A stretch of DNA of 64,000 bases, taken from Labrenzia sp. R4_2 (lineage in GTDB: Bacteria > Pseudomonadota > Alphaproteobacteria > Rhizobiales > Stappiaceae). The translations under genes were made by a program, and so were the position numbers. Where the stretch lies: contig NZ_JAGHRJ010000001.1 of assembly GCF_017743865.1 (NCBI RefSeq), positions 496,001 to 560,000 of the forward strand. The letters are read 5' to 3'. Each line of letters opens with the position of its first letter. Positions within the stretch are counted from its first letter, which is position 1. The notes under the pieces are model-generated. The model saw only the letters and a list, made by a program, of their open reading frames with translations, had not been told where the DNA came from and did no database searches. Below, one piece after another: positions 50,925-59,917 of the stretch.

Positions 50925-51800
50925 CTAAAGGTAACGCTCAAACCAGCCCATGATCTTTTCGGGTTCACGGCCTAGATAGTCGTAGGCTGCAAAGCGGTTT
51001 TTCTCAATATCCAGCCACATCATGTCTTTTTCACAAGGCAGACCGTCGTAGTACTTGTTCACCATATCGAGATTGGTCCAAGGGTCGTTCTGGTTCTGGA
51101 CAACCAGGGTTGGAACGTTGACCTTGTGTGTATCATCCAGGAATGAGCGCTCTCCCAGTTCATAACCAATCCGGTCTTTGGTCACCTTGCCGCCCGCCCT
51201 GCGCAGGAAAGAAGGCATCCCAAATGCATCCAGAAAGTAGTCATAGAGCAGCGGCTGGACGGCTATCATCGCTTTAATGTTGGGGCGGTCTGCGAGGCCG
51301 TGATCAAGTCCGTAAGCGTATGTAGTAGAAGCCGCTCCCATGCAAATGGATAACAGTCCGATATTAGCGTTTTTGTACTCATCGCGTGCCACTATATAGT
51401 CGACAGCAGCAATGACATCTTTTGCTTCTTCTGGACCCCAAGTGACCCATGGGATGGGACCGGTGTCGCTTTGGCCATGACCGCGCAAATCATACATCAA
51501 GACTGAATACCCATTCTCTGCCAGATATTTAGCCTGTCGTAGAAACGAGATGTTGCTCTTCCAAGGTTTGATGATGCCTTTGCCTTTGGGGCAATAACCG
51601 GCACGATTGCATTGAACGCCAAAGTGGCTTTGTACAATTACCTTGTCGGTGCTGCCCTTGATCAACCAGCCGCGCAAAGTGACCTCATCCGAGGTTTTAA
51701 ACTCGACTTGCTCATAATCGAGCCCATAAAAGGCGGGATTGTCGAACATTGGCGACTGATGGGGTTTGACCATCATGTCGGACACCATGTTGCCGAACAT
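50925..51800 (-). CDS. alpha/beta-hydrolase with Cys at nucleophile position
   Basis: 291-aa alpha/beta-hydrolase fold protein. The nucleophile elbow, normally GxSxG, reads SICMG with Cys153 at the nucleophile position, as in dienelactone hydrolases. The acid is probably Asp in NQNDPWTNLD. The usual catalytic His is hard to find: the region DIEKNRFAAYDYLG has none. LMYDLRGHGQSD marks the earlier strand. It could therefore be a thiol-based hydrolase or a non-catalytic binding protein. Middle gene of an SDR-hydrolase-SRPBCC operon under a divergent TetR. Confidence 0.82.
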   Translation of the reverse strand: MFGNMVSDMMVKPHQSPMFDNPAFYGLDYEQVEFKTSDEVTLRGWLIKGSTDKVIVQSHFGVQCNRAGYCPKGKGIIKPWKSNISFLRQAKYLAENGYSVLMYDLRGHGQSDTGPIPWVTWGPEEAKDVIAAVDYIVARDEYKNANIGLLSICMGAASTTYAYGLDHGLADRPNIKAMIAVQPLLYDYFLDAFGMPSFLRRAGGKVTKDRIGYELGERSFLDDTHKVNVPTLVVQNQNDPWTNLDMVNKYYDGLPCEKDMMWLDIEKNRFAAYDYLGREPEKIMGWFERYL

Positions 51801-51832
51801 TGCTTGTACCTTTCGTCCTTAAGGATGCGAAT

Positions 51833-52678
51833 TTATTGTTGTGGCAGCAGCATTGCTGCGATTTGTTCGATGAACTTCTGTCTGGATCCGGCGGTCTGGA
51901 TCATAACTTCTAGCATCTCTGCGTCAGCTCCAGTTGGATTGTGGATCGGCATGCTGGGATCTGTCGCGCAAGCATAGATCTTGTCCGCGACCTCTTGAGG
52001 GTCGGAAAGCGCGCCACCTTGCTGGGCCATTTGCTGCCCGATCGCCTCTATGTGAGCGCGCAGCTTCCGGGAGTAATCCGACAATTGCTGGTCGCCAGCA
52101 TCCAAGTGGTCTTCGGTGCTGGCATTAAAACTGGTTGTTGGATAGGCCCCTGGTTCAATCAAATGAACGCGGATGCCGAATGCCTCACTCTCCAAAGCCA
52201 TGCCTTCCGACAGGCCGTTGAGAGCAAATTTGCTCGCAGAATAGAATGAATGTCCAGGCAGGCCGACAAGACCGGCCATGGAAGAGACATTAACGATTAC
52301 GCCTTGTTTTTGGGCTCGCATAATCGGCATGACTGCACGCATCGTGTTGACCGGACCAAAGACGTTTGTTGCAAACATCTGGTTCATGGCCAGGTCGCTG
52401 AACTGTTCGAAAAGCGCGTTGCCGCCGTATCCAGCGTTGTTGACCAGGCAATCAATGCGCCCGAAACTCTTAAGCGTGTCCTGAACTACCGACTGGACGT
52501 TTTTCCGATCAACTACATCGAGCCGGCCAACAGCAACTCCGGGGAGCGAGGCAAGTTCTGTGTCTTTCTCCGGTGACCGCATGGTCGCCATCACATTCCA
52601 CCCGTTGGCGCTAAAGGTTTTGGCTGCGAGCTTGCCAAAGCCGCTGGAACAGCCGGTGATCAAGACTGTTTGAGACAT
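51833..52678 (-). CDS. SDR family oxidoreductase
   Basis: 281-aa classical short-chain dehydrogenase: VLITGCSSGFGKLAA (cofactor), CLVNNAGYGG, VNVSSMAGLVG (Ser) and FYSASKFALNGLSEG (Tyr/Lys). AAGGA stands 6 bases before the ATG. First gene of the operon with the Cys-nucleophile hydrolase and SRPBCC protein; divergent from a TetR regulator. Substrate unknown. Confidence 0.92.
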   Translation of the reverse strand: MSQTVLITGCSSGFGKLAAKTFSANGWNVMATMRSPEKDTELASLPGVAVGRLDVVDRKNVQSVVQDTLKSFGRIDCLVNNAGYGGNALFEQFSDLAMNQMFATNVFGPVNTMRAVMPIMRAQKQGVIVNVSSMAGLVGLPGHSFYSASKFALNGLSEGMALESEAFGIRVHLIEPGAYPTTSFNASTEDHLDAGDQQLSDYSRKLRAHIEAIGQQMAQQGGALSDPQEVADKIYACATDPSMPIHNPTGADAEMLEVMIQTAGSRQKFIEQIAAMLLPQQ

Positions 52679-52717
52679 GAGAGTTCCTTGTCGAATATCA
52701 TTTATTGATCCATATTA

Positions 52718-52771
52718 AATTTACAAACAAACTGATAATGTCAAGTTGTGAGTCTGAAAATAATTTACAAA
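52718..52771. promoter_or_regulatory. two direct AATTTACAAA boxes in divergent promoter region
   Basis: AATTTACAAA occurs at 52718-52727 and again at 52762-52771, 44 bases apart (about four helical turns) and on the same face. They lie between the SDR operon and the TetR gene, where the regulator should bind, though direct repeats are unusual for TetR. Confidence 0.4.
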
Positions 52772-52820
52772 TCGACCAAAAATGTCTAGTTGATGAGCGG
52801 AAGGCTTTGAAAAGGCAGAC

Positions 52821-53390
52821 ATGTCGGAAACAGAAAAAAAGATAATCGAGGCGGCCATCCGGGTGTTTGTCCGCTATGGCGCCCGCAAAACTACAATGGC
52901 CGATATTGCGAGCGAAGCGTCGGTCTCGCGCCAGACGCTTTATGCAGCTTTCGGAGGTAAGGATGACATTATTCGGGCATCTATTCGTTTTATCACGACC
53001 GTAAATCTGAATGCGGTGCGTAAACGGCTGCCGGACTGTACATCTTTGGCTGAGCAGCTTGACGTCTACTTTGCCGAAACGATCGTCAAGTCATTTGCTT
53101 TGCTGCAATCCTCTTCCGATGCCGCGGATCTGGTTGCAGGTCACAATGAAGCTGGACGAGCGGAAATAGCAGCTTCACACAGGCAGCACACTGATCTCGT
53201 CGGCTCTCTGCTCGTTCCGTACACACGGGAAATTGGCCAAACAGGCCAGTCTCCAGCTGATCTCGCTCGCTTCATTGTTGCAGTCGTCATGGGTTTTAAG
53301 ACCGAAGCCAAATCCATGGACGAACTCGATCAACTCTTAATCTCCCTCAAGATCGCTGTTCTGCTTGTAGCTGGACAGAAAACTCACTGA
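52821..53390 (+). CDS. TetR family transcriptional regulator
   Basis: 189-aa repressor; HTH (about 5-50) EKKIIEAAIRVFVRYGARKTTMADIASEASVSRQTLYAAFGGKDD, followed by a helical ligand domain. AAAGG lies 5 bases before the ATG. It is divergent from the SDR-hydrolase-SRPBCC operon and most likely controls it. Confidence 0.92.
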   Translation: MSETEKKIIEAAIRVFVRYGARKTTMADIASEASVSRQTLYAAFGGKDDIIRASIRFITTVNLNAVRKRLPDCTSLAEQLDVYFAETIVKSFALLQSSSDAADLVAGHNEAGRAEIAASHRQHTDLVGSLLVPYTREIGQTGQSPADLARFIVAVVMGFKTEAKSMDELDQLLISLKIAVLLVAGQKTH

Positions 53391-53508
53391 TCAACGGTCT
53401 TTGGCAATGAACACGATTGCCATTGCCCCCGCGCTGAAATTCCCCTAAAACACGCCGCAGATTTCAAGAAGAATCCCGACATTCCAACCTGCGGAGACGA
53501 CGAGCCCC

Positions 53509-55158
53509 ATGGCGCGCCAGTTCATCTATCACATGCATGGCCTGTCCAAGGCCTACAACGACAAGAAAGTCCTCGACAACATCCACCTGTCGTTCTACCC
53601 GGATGCCAAGATCGGTATTCTGGGCCCGAACGGGGCTGGTAAGTCGACTCTTTTGAAGATCATGGCTGGGCTCGACACCGAGTATTCCGGTGAGGCCTGG
53701 GCCGCGGAAGGCGCCAAGGTCGGTTACCTGCCGCAGGAGCCGAAGCTCGATGAGACCAAGACGGTTCTGGAAAACGTCATGGAAGGCGTTGCCCACAAGC
53801 AGGCCAAGCTCGACCGCTACAACGAGCTGATGATGAACTACTCCGACGAGACCGCGGAGGAAGGCGCAGCTCTTCAGGACGAGATCGATGCCCAGGACCT
53901 GTGGAACCTGGAAAGCCAGGTGGAGATGGCGATGGAAGCGCTGCGCTGCCCGCCGTCAGACGCCTCCGTTGAAAATCTCTCCGGTGGTGAGCGCCGCCGG
54001 GTCGCGCTCTGCAAGCTGCTCTTGTCCGAGCCGGATCTTCTGTTGCTCGACGAGCCGACCAACCACCTGGATGCGGAAACGGTTCACTGGCTGGAGCGGC
54101 ACTTGCGCGAGTTCAAGGGATCCGTCCTGATCATCACCCACGACCGTTACTTCCTCGACAACGTCACCGGCTGGATCCTGGAGCTCGACCGCGGTCAGGG
54201 CATCCCGTACGAGGGCAACTACTCCGTTTATCTGGAGAAGAAAGCCAAGCGCATGCAGCAGGAGGGGCGTGAAAACATGGCTCGCTCCAAGGCGATCGAC
54301 CGCGAGCGCGAGTGGATGGGCATGTCCCCGAAAGGCCGCCAGACCAAATCCAAAGCCCGTATCAAGGCCTATGAAGATCTGGTCGCGATGCAGGAAGAGC
54401 GTCTTCCGACCATCGAGCAGATCCTTATTCCGGTCGGCGAGCGCCTTGGCGCCAACGTCATCGAGCTGGACGGCGTCTCCAAGGGTTTTGAAGACCGCCT
54501 TCTGATCGACGATCTGTCCTTCAAGCTGCCGCGTGGCGGCATTGTGGGCGTGATCGGCCCGAACGGTGCCGGCAAGTCGACGCTCTTCAAGATGCTGACC
54601 GGTCAGGAAACCCCGGACAACGGTAAGATCACCGTCGGTGAGAGCGTGCATCTTGGGTATGTCGACCAGTCCCGCGACAAGCTGGACCCGAACAAGACGG
54701 TTTGGGAAGAGATTTCCGACGGCAACGAGATCATTTATCTCGACGGCAAGGAGATCAACTCGCGCGCTTACTGCTCGTCCTTCAACTTCAAGGGCCCGGC
54801 TCAGCAGGCTAAGGTTGGCGATCTGTCCGGTGGTCAGCGCAACCGCGTGCACCTCGCCAAGGTCCTGAAACAGGGCGCCAACGTTCTCCTGCTCGATGAG
54901 CCGACCAACGATCTCGACACCGAGACGCTGGCAGCTCTTGAAGACGCGCTGGAAAACTACGCCGGCTGCGCCGTCGTGATCTCGCACGATCGTATGTTCC
55001 TCGACCGTCTGGCAACCCACATGCTCGCCTTTGAAGGCGACAGCCATGTGGAGTGGTTCGAAGGCAACTTCGAAGACTACGAGAAGGACAAGGTCCGCCG
55101 CCTCGGTGCCCACGCCGCCGACCCGCGCCGCATCAAGTATAAGCCTCTGACACGTTAA
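53509..55158 (+). CDS. ettA: energy-dependent translational throttle protein EttA (ABC-F)
   Basis: 549-aa ribosome-associated ABC-F ATPase that gates the first peptide bond according to ATP level. Two ABC cassettes: Walker A GPNGAGKST at both sites, signature LSGGERRRVAL and LSGGQRNRVHL, Walker B LLLDEPTNHLD and LLLDEPTNDLD. The EttA arm motif and P-site tRNA interaction motif lie between cassettes (about 240-300, MGMSPKGRQTKSKARI). Length equals E. coli EttA. Strong hairpin terminator directly downstream. Confidence 0.96.
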   Translation: MARQFIYHMHGLSKAYNDKKVLDNIHLSFYPDAKIGILGPNGAGKSTLLKIMAGLDTEYSGEAWAAEGAKVGYLPQEPKLDETKTVLENVMEGVAHKQAKLDRYNELMMNYSDETAEEGAALQDEIDAQDLWNLESQVEMAMEALRCPPSDASVENLSGGERRRVALCKLLLSEPDLLLLDEPTNHLDAETVHWLERHLREFKGSVLIITHDRYFLDNVTGWILELDRGQGIPYEGNYSVYLEKKAKRMQQEGRENMARSKAIDREREWMGMSPKGRQTKSKARIKAYEDLVAMQEERLPTIEQILIPVGERLGANVIELDGVSKGFEDRLLIDDLSFKLPRGGIVGVIGPNGAGKSTLFKMLTGQETPDNGKITVGESVHLGYVDQSRDKLDPNKTVWEEISDGNEIIYLDGKEINSRAYCSSFNFKGPAQQAKVGDLSGGQRNRVHLAKVLKQGANVLLLDEPTNDLDTETLAALEDALENYAGCAVVISHDRMFLDRLATHMLAFEGDSHVEWFEGNFEDYEKDKVRRLGAHAADPRRIKYKPLTR

Positions 55159-55179
55159 GTTCTATCTTTGAGACGTTAG

Positions 55180-55210
55180 AAAAAAGGCGGTCCTACGGGC
55201 CGCCTTTTTT
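55180..55210. terminator. bidirectional rho-independent terminator
   Basis: AAAAAAGGCGG - TCCTACGGG - CCGCCTTTTTT: perfect 11-bp stem with T-runs on both strands, between the convergent ettA and 55234-55800 genes. Serves both transcripts. Confidence 0.92.
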
Positions 55211-55233
55211 GTTGCTGGATCAAGGGCTTTTTT

Positions 55234-55800
55234 CTACTCCCATTCACACTCCGGTGGCCCCATGTCTGCGCGCCATTTGTTTACGGGCACTGACCGGAAA
55301 TTGGTGCGGATTGGCCGTCCGTCCTTGAAGCCCTTGCCGGTCAGAAGATTGACGTCGCACTCTCCGGTCAAGACATCGCCATTCGCGTCAACAGCCAGCG
55401 TGTCATAGAAGGAATAGGTGTAGCCGCCGACCACAAATCGGCCGTCGCGGTGAACAATGGTGAGCTTCTGCTGCCACCGGTGGCGGCCAATGGCAATGTT
55501 TTCGGATTGGAGCCGGAGCGCTCCATTTTCCGCCGTGGATAATGACGCGTCAGTGCCCCCAATACCAGTCACTGCGATCCCGGGGGCATACGCTTCAAGA
55601 GTGAAATCCCAGCCATCCCGGCTGAAGAGATACAGATCTGCATCTTCTTCTCCCGTCACCAGCACAGCCTTGTAGTAGTTGCTGTCTTGATACCCGCTGA
55701 CCGCAGACAGGACGCTCGCAACGCTCACCGTTGGCTCGTCTGCAGAAGCCCCGATGGTCAGGAGAAACGTCGAAAGGATGATCGCTGATAGCTTGGCCAT
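55234..55800 (-). CDS. secreted protein of unknown function
   Basis: 188-aa protein with a signal peptide (MAKLSAIILSTFLLTIGASA) and a beta-rich mature part. Recognisable segments are SGYQDSNYYKAVLVT, a WDFTLEAY strand and C-terminal ECDVNLLTGKG; no known domain assigned. ATG 55800 follows GGAGAG at 5 bases; the longer frame start at 55875 is not supported. Convergent with ettA over a shared terminator. Confidence 0.7.
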   Translation of the reverse strand: MAKLSAIILSTFLLTIGASADEPTVSVASVLSAVSGYQDSNYYKAVLVTGEEDADLYLFSRDGWDFTLEAYAPGIAVTGIGGTDASLSTAENGALRLQSENIAIGRHRWQQKLTIVHRDGRFVVGGYTYSFYDTLAVDANGDVLTGECDVNLLTGKGFKDGRPIRTNFRSVPVNKWRADMGPPECEWE

Positions 55801-55930
55801 GGTGTCTCTCCAATTGAGGCTGAACAAGTCTAATCCGCAAAACTCAAAAGCGAAGCGTCGATTTTCGGTGTCCAAAAATCCTTAAAATTGTTAATGTTAG
55901 TTCAAATCTCCCCTGGGTTGCGGGGTCGGC

Positions 55931-56581
55931 ATGATTGACAGTTTCGAGGCGTTTTCCGTTCTGCTCCTGATCCTTCCGGGCATTCTGGGCTTTTTCGTCT
56001 ACAATCAGGTGTCGGATTTCAAGGTGAAGGACACATTGCCGTCGGTGTCCTGGGTGATCTTCTTTTTGCTCGCAACGCAGATCACATCCATCGGGTTGTT
56101 CGGCCAAAGCTTCTTTCCCGATCTGGCTTCCGAAACCAAGCCCGGCGCACAGCAGAAGATTACGGCCTATCTTGGCGACATCTCGGCAATGCCCCTGGTC
56201 GTTGCAGCTGCTTACGGCATCCTGTTCGGATTCTTGAAAAACTACTCCGTCAGCCACCGCATTCTCAAAACCTTGAAATTCTCAAAGCGGATCAGCAGCC
56301 GCCAGCCGTGGAACGAAGTGTTTCACCAGCGGCGTGGCGTTTGGGTTGTGGTGCGCTTCAAGGACGGCACGGCGCTCTCCGGCTGGCCGCATTATTACGC
56401 CGATGACCAGGGCGGGGAGACACAGCAACTCTATTTGAAGCAAGCCGTCTGGTTTGTGCCGGTGGGCGAAAGCAAGACCTTCGTCCCCTCAGCCGGCACG
56501 CAAGTTCAGCAAGTTCCGGCTGGTGAAGTTCTGTTGCCGGACATGTCGAATGTCGTCGCGATCGAGTTGGAGGAGGACTAA
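55931..56581 (+). CDS. DUF6338 family membrane protein
   Basis: 216-aa protein with three probable N-terminal membrane helices (about 6-25, 40-58, 84-103) and a cytosolic beta-rich domain (about 125-216) with RRGVWVVVRFKDGTALSGWPHYYADD, the DUF6338 signature. Function unknown; homologues often sit near defence or envelope genes. The following small gene starts 3 bases later after a GGAGG inside this gene, so the two are coupled. Confidence 0.75.
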   Translation: MIDSFEAFSVLLLILPGILGFFVYNQVSDFKVKDTLPSVSWVIFFLLATQITSIGLFGQSFFPDLASETKPGAQQKITAYLGDISAMPLVVAAAYGILFGFLKNYSVSHRILKTLKFSKRISSRQPWNEVFHQRRGVWVVVRFKDGTALSGWPHYYADDQGGETQQLYLKQAVWFVPVGESKTFVPSAGTQVQQVPAGEVLLPDMSNVVAIELEED

Positions 56582-56584
56582 GCC

Positions 56585-56800
56585 ATGGTGGATCGCAAGA
56601 AACCGAAGGATGATCAGAAGAGGGTCGTGAACGCGCCATTTCCGGGTGGTGTTTTACCTGGGCTCGGCGGCGGGCATGCGCCGTCGCATGACGATGTGGC
56701 GCCCTTGAGTGTCAGTCAGGGAGATGCGCCGAAGGGACCCAGAAAGGTGCCCGGCGGCGGGACGCCCTACACGCCGCCGTCCGGAACATCGACCGAATAA
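56585..56800 (+). CDS. small Gly/Pro-rich soluble protein, partner of DUF6338 gene
   Basis: 71-aa protein, basic at the N-terminus (MVDRKKPKDDQKR) and Gly/Pro/Ser-rich thereafter, so probably disordered. GGAGG at 56572-56576 gives an 8-base spacing. Translational coupling to the DUF6338 gene suggests a joint role, but nothing in the sequence indicates what. Confidence 0.6.
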   Translation: MVDRKKPKDDQKRVVNAPFPGGVLPGLGGGHAPSHDDVAPLSVSQGDAPKGPRKVPGGGTPYTPPSGTSTE

Positions 56801-57024
56801 GGCGTAAGAATTCACTCTGCTGAGGACCTGCCAAGACGTGAGTAGGGAGCACGCTATCCTGTGTCTCCTGCTGTGTGGTGCCTTTGGCCGACCTTACGAA
56901 ATCTTCATCGCAGCGCCGTCTTTTCGGTGCAATTGGCGCAAAGAGTGTTCTCCATCACATGTACGCCAAAGGACATTTGCCACTGTGCTGGCAGGAACCA
57001 AAGGTGTTTCGATAGGAGGGTTTC

Positions 57025-57828
57025 ATGAAATTTGCTTTGCCCATATCTGCCATGCTGGCGGGAAGTCTCTTTTGCGGTTTTGCGTTTGCCCAATCCCAGA
57101 CCGCAGTGCCGGTTCAAGGCGATCCGGCGCCGCCGCCAGCTTATGACTATGTCCAGCAGGCCGGCGCCATGACCTTTGACGGGTCAACGCTAACCCTGAA
57201 CGATGCGAACACAGGTGTCCTGTTCTTTTCCGAACGCCCCTATCGGCTTGGCGGTCAGGTCAGCAACGCTGATTTTTCCGAATACTGGAACGCGGGCAAC
57301 ACGTTTGCCGACGTGCCACCGAATGCGGTGGTCAGCGTTTTGAGTGAGACCAGCACGGCACCGGCGCTTGTTGAACTGACATCGGCGAAGACCGAAGGCT
57401 CGAGCGTTGTCTATGACGTAAAGGTCCTGCGCGGTGATTTGCCGGAAAGTGCGACCGGTGTGGCGCTCTTTATCGACCACGGACCTCGGCCGCATCACCA
57501 TGGCGCAACCGCAGCGGCCCCTGGCGCTGCGCCGGGCAGCGTTGGTTTTGAGCCCTATGGCCCTTATTGCTATCACGCACCGCAAGATCCGCGCTGCCGG
57601 GCCTGGCATCACCCGGTTCACCCGTACCATCCGTATTATCCGCCGTACGGCCCCTACTATCATCCGGGCGCAGCTTATGCAGCGGGTGTTGCAACAGGGG
57701 CTGCGATCGCGAATGCCAACAAGCAGCCCACCTACTACTATTACCCGATCCCGACAGGTGCCTTGCCGCCGAACTGCTGGATCAACTCGCAGCACACGCA
57801 AATGGTGTGCACGGTTCCGATCCAGTAG
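57025..57828 (+). CDS. secreted His/Pro/Tyr-rich protein, unknown
   Basis: 267-aa exported protein with a clear signal peptide (MKFALPISAMLAGSLFCGFAFA). The first third of the mature part is beta-rich (MTFDGSTLTLNDANTGVLFFSERPYRLGG); about residues 150-240 are low-complexity with PHHHG, HPYHPYYPPYGPYYHPG repeats, and the last part contains a Cys pair. The His/Tyr-rich zone could bind metal or the cell wall. AGGAGGG precedes the ATG. A strong hairpin lies downstream. Confidence 0.75.
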   Translation: MKFALPISAMLAGSLFCGFAFAQSQTAVPVQGDPAPPPAYDYVQQAGAMTFDGSTLTLNDANTGVLFFSERPYRLGGQVSNADFSEYWNAGNTFADVPPNAVVSVLSETSTAPALVELTSAKTEGSSVVYDVKVLRGDLPESATGVALFIDHGPRPHHHGATAAAPGAAPGSVGFEPYGPYCYHAPQDPRCRAWHHPVHPYHPYYPPYGPYYHPGAAYAAGVATGAAIANANKQPTYYYYPIPTGALPPNCWINSQHTQMVCTVPIQ

Positions 57829-57850
57829 TTGAAACAAAACAGTTGGAGCA

Positions 57851-57882
57851 GATCGCCCCGCGGTAGATGCCGTGGGGCGATC
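57851..57882 (+). terminator. stem-loop after the His/Pro-rich protein gene
   Basis: GATCGCCCCGCGG - TAGATG - CCGTGGGGCGATC: 13-bp stem with one G-T pair, 22 bases after the stop codon. No T-run follows, so it may be a processing or REP-like hairpin instead of a classical terminator. Confidence 0.6.
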
Positions 57883-57980
57883 ATCTTATGCGCTGCACAA
57901 ATATATTGTGCACTGCCGTTGCGTGAGGGTCTCCTTCCTGCTAGCGTTCAATTCCTGATTGAGCGTGTCAGGAGGGTGCA

Positions 57981-59177
57981 ATGCGGAAGTCCAGCTGCTG
58001 GTCCATATTCTCTGCACTGTCTTTGCCGATCGTTCTCGCCCTCGGGTCGGCGGCGTTTGTAACGCCGTTCATGAGTTCGGCGGTAATTGCAGACCCACTT
58101 CCCAAACTGAACCTGGCTGTGCAGGAGACGACAGTTTCAGGGCTGTCCAGCGGCGCATTCATGAGTGTGCAGTTGCAAACGGCCTTTTCCAGCAACATCT
58201 CCGGTGCAGGCGTTGTCGCGGGCGGACCTTATGGCTGCGCTGTTGTCCAGTCCTGGTGGAATGCGTTTGTCTATTATCGTGCGTTGAAGGCGGTTGGCGT
58301 TTGCATGAACAATGCTCCGTCAGCACCCGACCCGGCCGAAGCTCTGCAGGTGATGCGCGACAATTCCGGGAAAATTGATCCGATTGCCGGAATTGCCGAT
58401 GACCGCATTTATCTGTTTCACGGCGACGCTGACGAGACGGTACATGGCCCGACGATGGATGCCTTGAGACAGGTCTACGCGGATCTCAATGTGCCGGCAG
58501 AAAGCATTCGCTACGTCGATGATATCAATGCAGGGCATGGCTTTCTGACAGCTGCCGATGCCGAAAACACCTGTCCGGCCGACCCTGACGTTGCAAAGGC
58601 GGACCTGACCTGCGGTGTGGTTGCCTGTTCCACGACCGCACCCGACTATTTAAACAGCTGCGACGCGCCCCAGGGAGCAACAGAGAAGATCGAGCAGGCG
58701 CGGGATATTCTCAATTGGTTATACGGCCCGCTCGCCCCGGCGACGGTGCCTGTCGATGCCAATTTCAAGACATTCGATCAGTCGCTATATACCAACGGCG
58801 CGGCCGGAATGGGAAATATCGGATTTGCCTATATTCCAACGGCCTGTTCTGAGGGAGAAAGCTGTCGGCTGCATATCGCGCTGCATGGCTGTGAGCAGAC
58901 CAGCGGCCAGATCGGTGAGAAATACGCCCGGCTCACCCAGTTCAACCGTTGGGCCGAGAGCAACCGTATTGTTGTGCTGTATCCGCAGGCGGAGGTCATT
59001 CCGGGCAAATTTTTCAACGGCTACGGTCTTGCGGGCGGCAACCCAAAGGGATGCTGGGATTGGTGGGGCTACAGCAGTTCTGATTTCTTGACCAAGGACG
59101 CGCCCCAAATAGCTGCAATCGCAAAGATGGCGGAGGCACTTGGCGCGCCGATTGCCGAAACCTCACCGCTCAATTGA
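57981..59177 (+). CDS. secreted poly(3-hydroxybutyrate) depolymerase, type II catalytic order
   Basis: 398-aa exported esterase with a signal peptide (about 1-37). The lipase box GLSSGAF comes first (about 52-58), then Asp in HGDADETV, His in GHGF, and the oxyanion region LHGCEQ, the order of type II PHB depolymerases such as periplasmic PhaZ. The C-terminal part matches the family (NRWAESNRIVVLYPQ, GCWDWWGY), with several Cys for disulfides. GGAGGG precedes the ATG. The product 3-hydroxybutyrate could feed the dehydrogenase encoded at 32865. Confidence 0.9.
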   Translation: MRKSSCWSIFSALSLPIVLALGSAAFVTPFMSSAVIADPLPKLNLAVQETTVSGLSSGAFMSVQLQTAFSSNISGAGVVAGGPYGCAVVQSWWNAFVYYRALKAVGVCMNNAPSAPDPAEALQVMRDNSGKIDPIAGIADDRIYLFHGDADETVHGPTMDALRQVYADLNVPAESIRYVDDINAGHGFLTAADAENTCPADPDVAKADLTCGVVACSTTAPDYLNSCDAPQGATEKIEQARDILNWLYGPLAPATVPVDANFKTFDQSLYTNGAAGMGNIGFAYIPTACSEGESCRLHIALHGCEQTSGQIGEKYARLTQFNRWAESNRIVVLYPQAEVIPGKFFNGYGLAGGNPKGCWDWWGYSSSDFLTKDAPQIAAIAKMAEALGAPIAETSPLN

Positions 59178-59206
59178 CGAAGCGTCGGTTTGGTCCGCGA
59201 TTGCTA

Positions 59207-59917
59207 TCAGGCGATATTGAGGAACCGGATGATGTCTTCCGAGCTTTGTGTGATGTCGTCCGAGATCTTCTTGATTTCGTCGGTCAATGCCCGGAATTCT
59301 GAGCCATGAGATCCGGCCCTCGTGGCTGAAATCTTTGCGTTCAGCGCGATCATGCGGGATATCTTTGAAGCGCGTTGGATGTCCTCAACCGCGGTGCGCA
59401 CCCGGTCAATCTCAAGTGTACGTTGTTCATCGCGGGTGGCTGTGGCTGCCTGGAAATCCGCTTCGAGCGCCCCGACGATCTTTTGCAAGACCGCGAGGGT
59501 GTCGGTCAGGACAAAAGTGGAAAAGTCTTCAAGCTCCTTCTGCCGCCGTGTTTTGCCAGCTTCCAACGTGGCTATGGTGTGCCGGGTCTCACTGACAAAC
59601 CGGTTGATGACCGCGTGCCCTTCGATTCCGTCACGGCCATTCAATATCGCGGCAACCTCCGCGCATTCCCAATGGGGCAAACCGAGGTCTTTGTCACCCT
59701 CGCACAGGATCTTGAAACCGGTTTCAAAGTCATCGGCGGCGGCCTTCAGCATATCCAGGTGATGATCAGAGGTGGTGAGCCTGTCCGATGGGCCATCCGT
59801 TTGCCGTGCGTTCAAAACAACAGACAGGAAACCAACCCGCTGTGACAACATCCGTTGGCGTCCAGCAATGTTGATCAGTCGTGCGAAGGTGTTCTCGTTG
59901 AAATCCGCCTGTGCCAT
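59207..59917 (-). CDS. soluble PilJ-N / minimal chemoreceptor-tip protein
   Basis: 236-aa cytosolic protein. Residues about 8-120 are a PilJ N-terminal (type IV pili methyl-accepting) domain with INIAGRQRMLSQRVGF, normally periplasmic. The C-terminus (about 185-235) resembles only the tip of an MCP signalling hairpin: MIALNAKISATRAGSHGSEFRALTDEI. There is no signal peptide, membrane helix, HAMP or methylation helix. It could be a small cytoplasmic receptor adaptor. Ribosome site weak. Stands alone. Confidence 0.82.
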   Translation of the reverse strand: MAQADFNENTFARLINIAGRQRMLSQRVGFLSVVLNARQTDGPSDRLTTSDHHLDMLKAAADDFETGFKILCEGDKDLGLPHWECAEVAAILNGRDGIEGHAVINRFVSETRHTIATLEAGKTRRQKELEDFSTFVLTDTLAVLQKIVGALEADFQAATATRDEQRTLEIDRVRTAVEDIQRASKISRMIALNAKISATRAGSHGSEFRALTDEIKKISDDITQSSEDIIRFLNIA

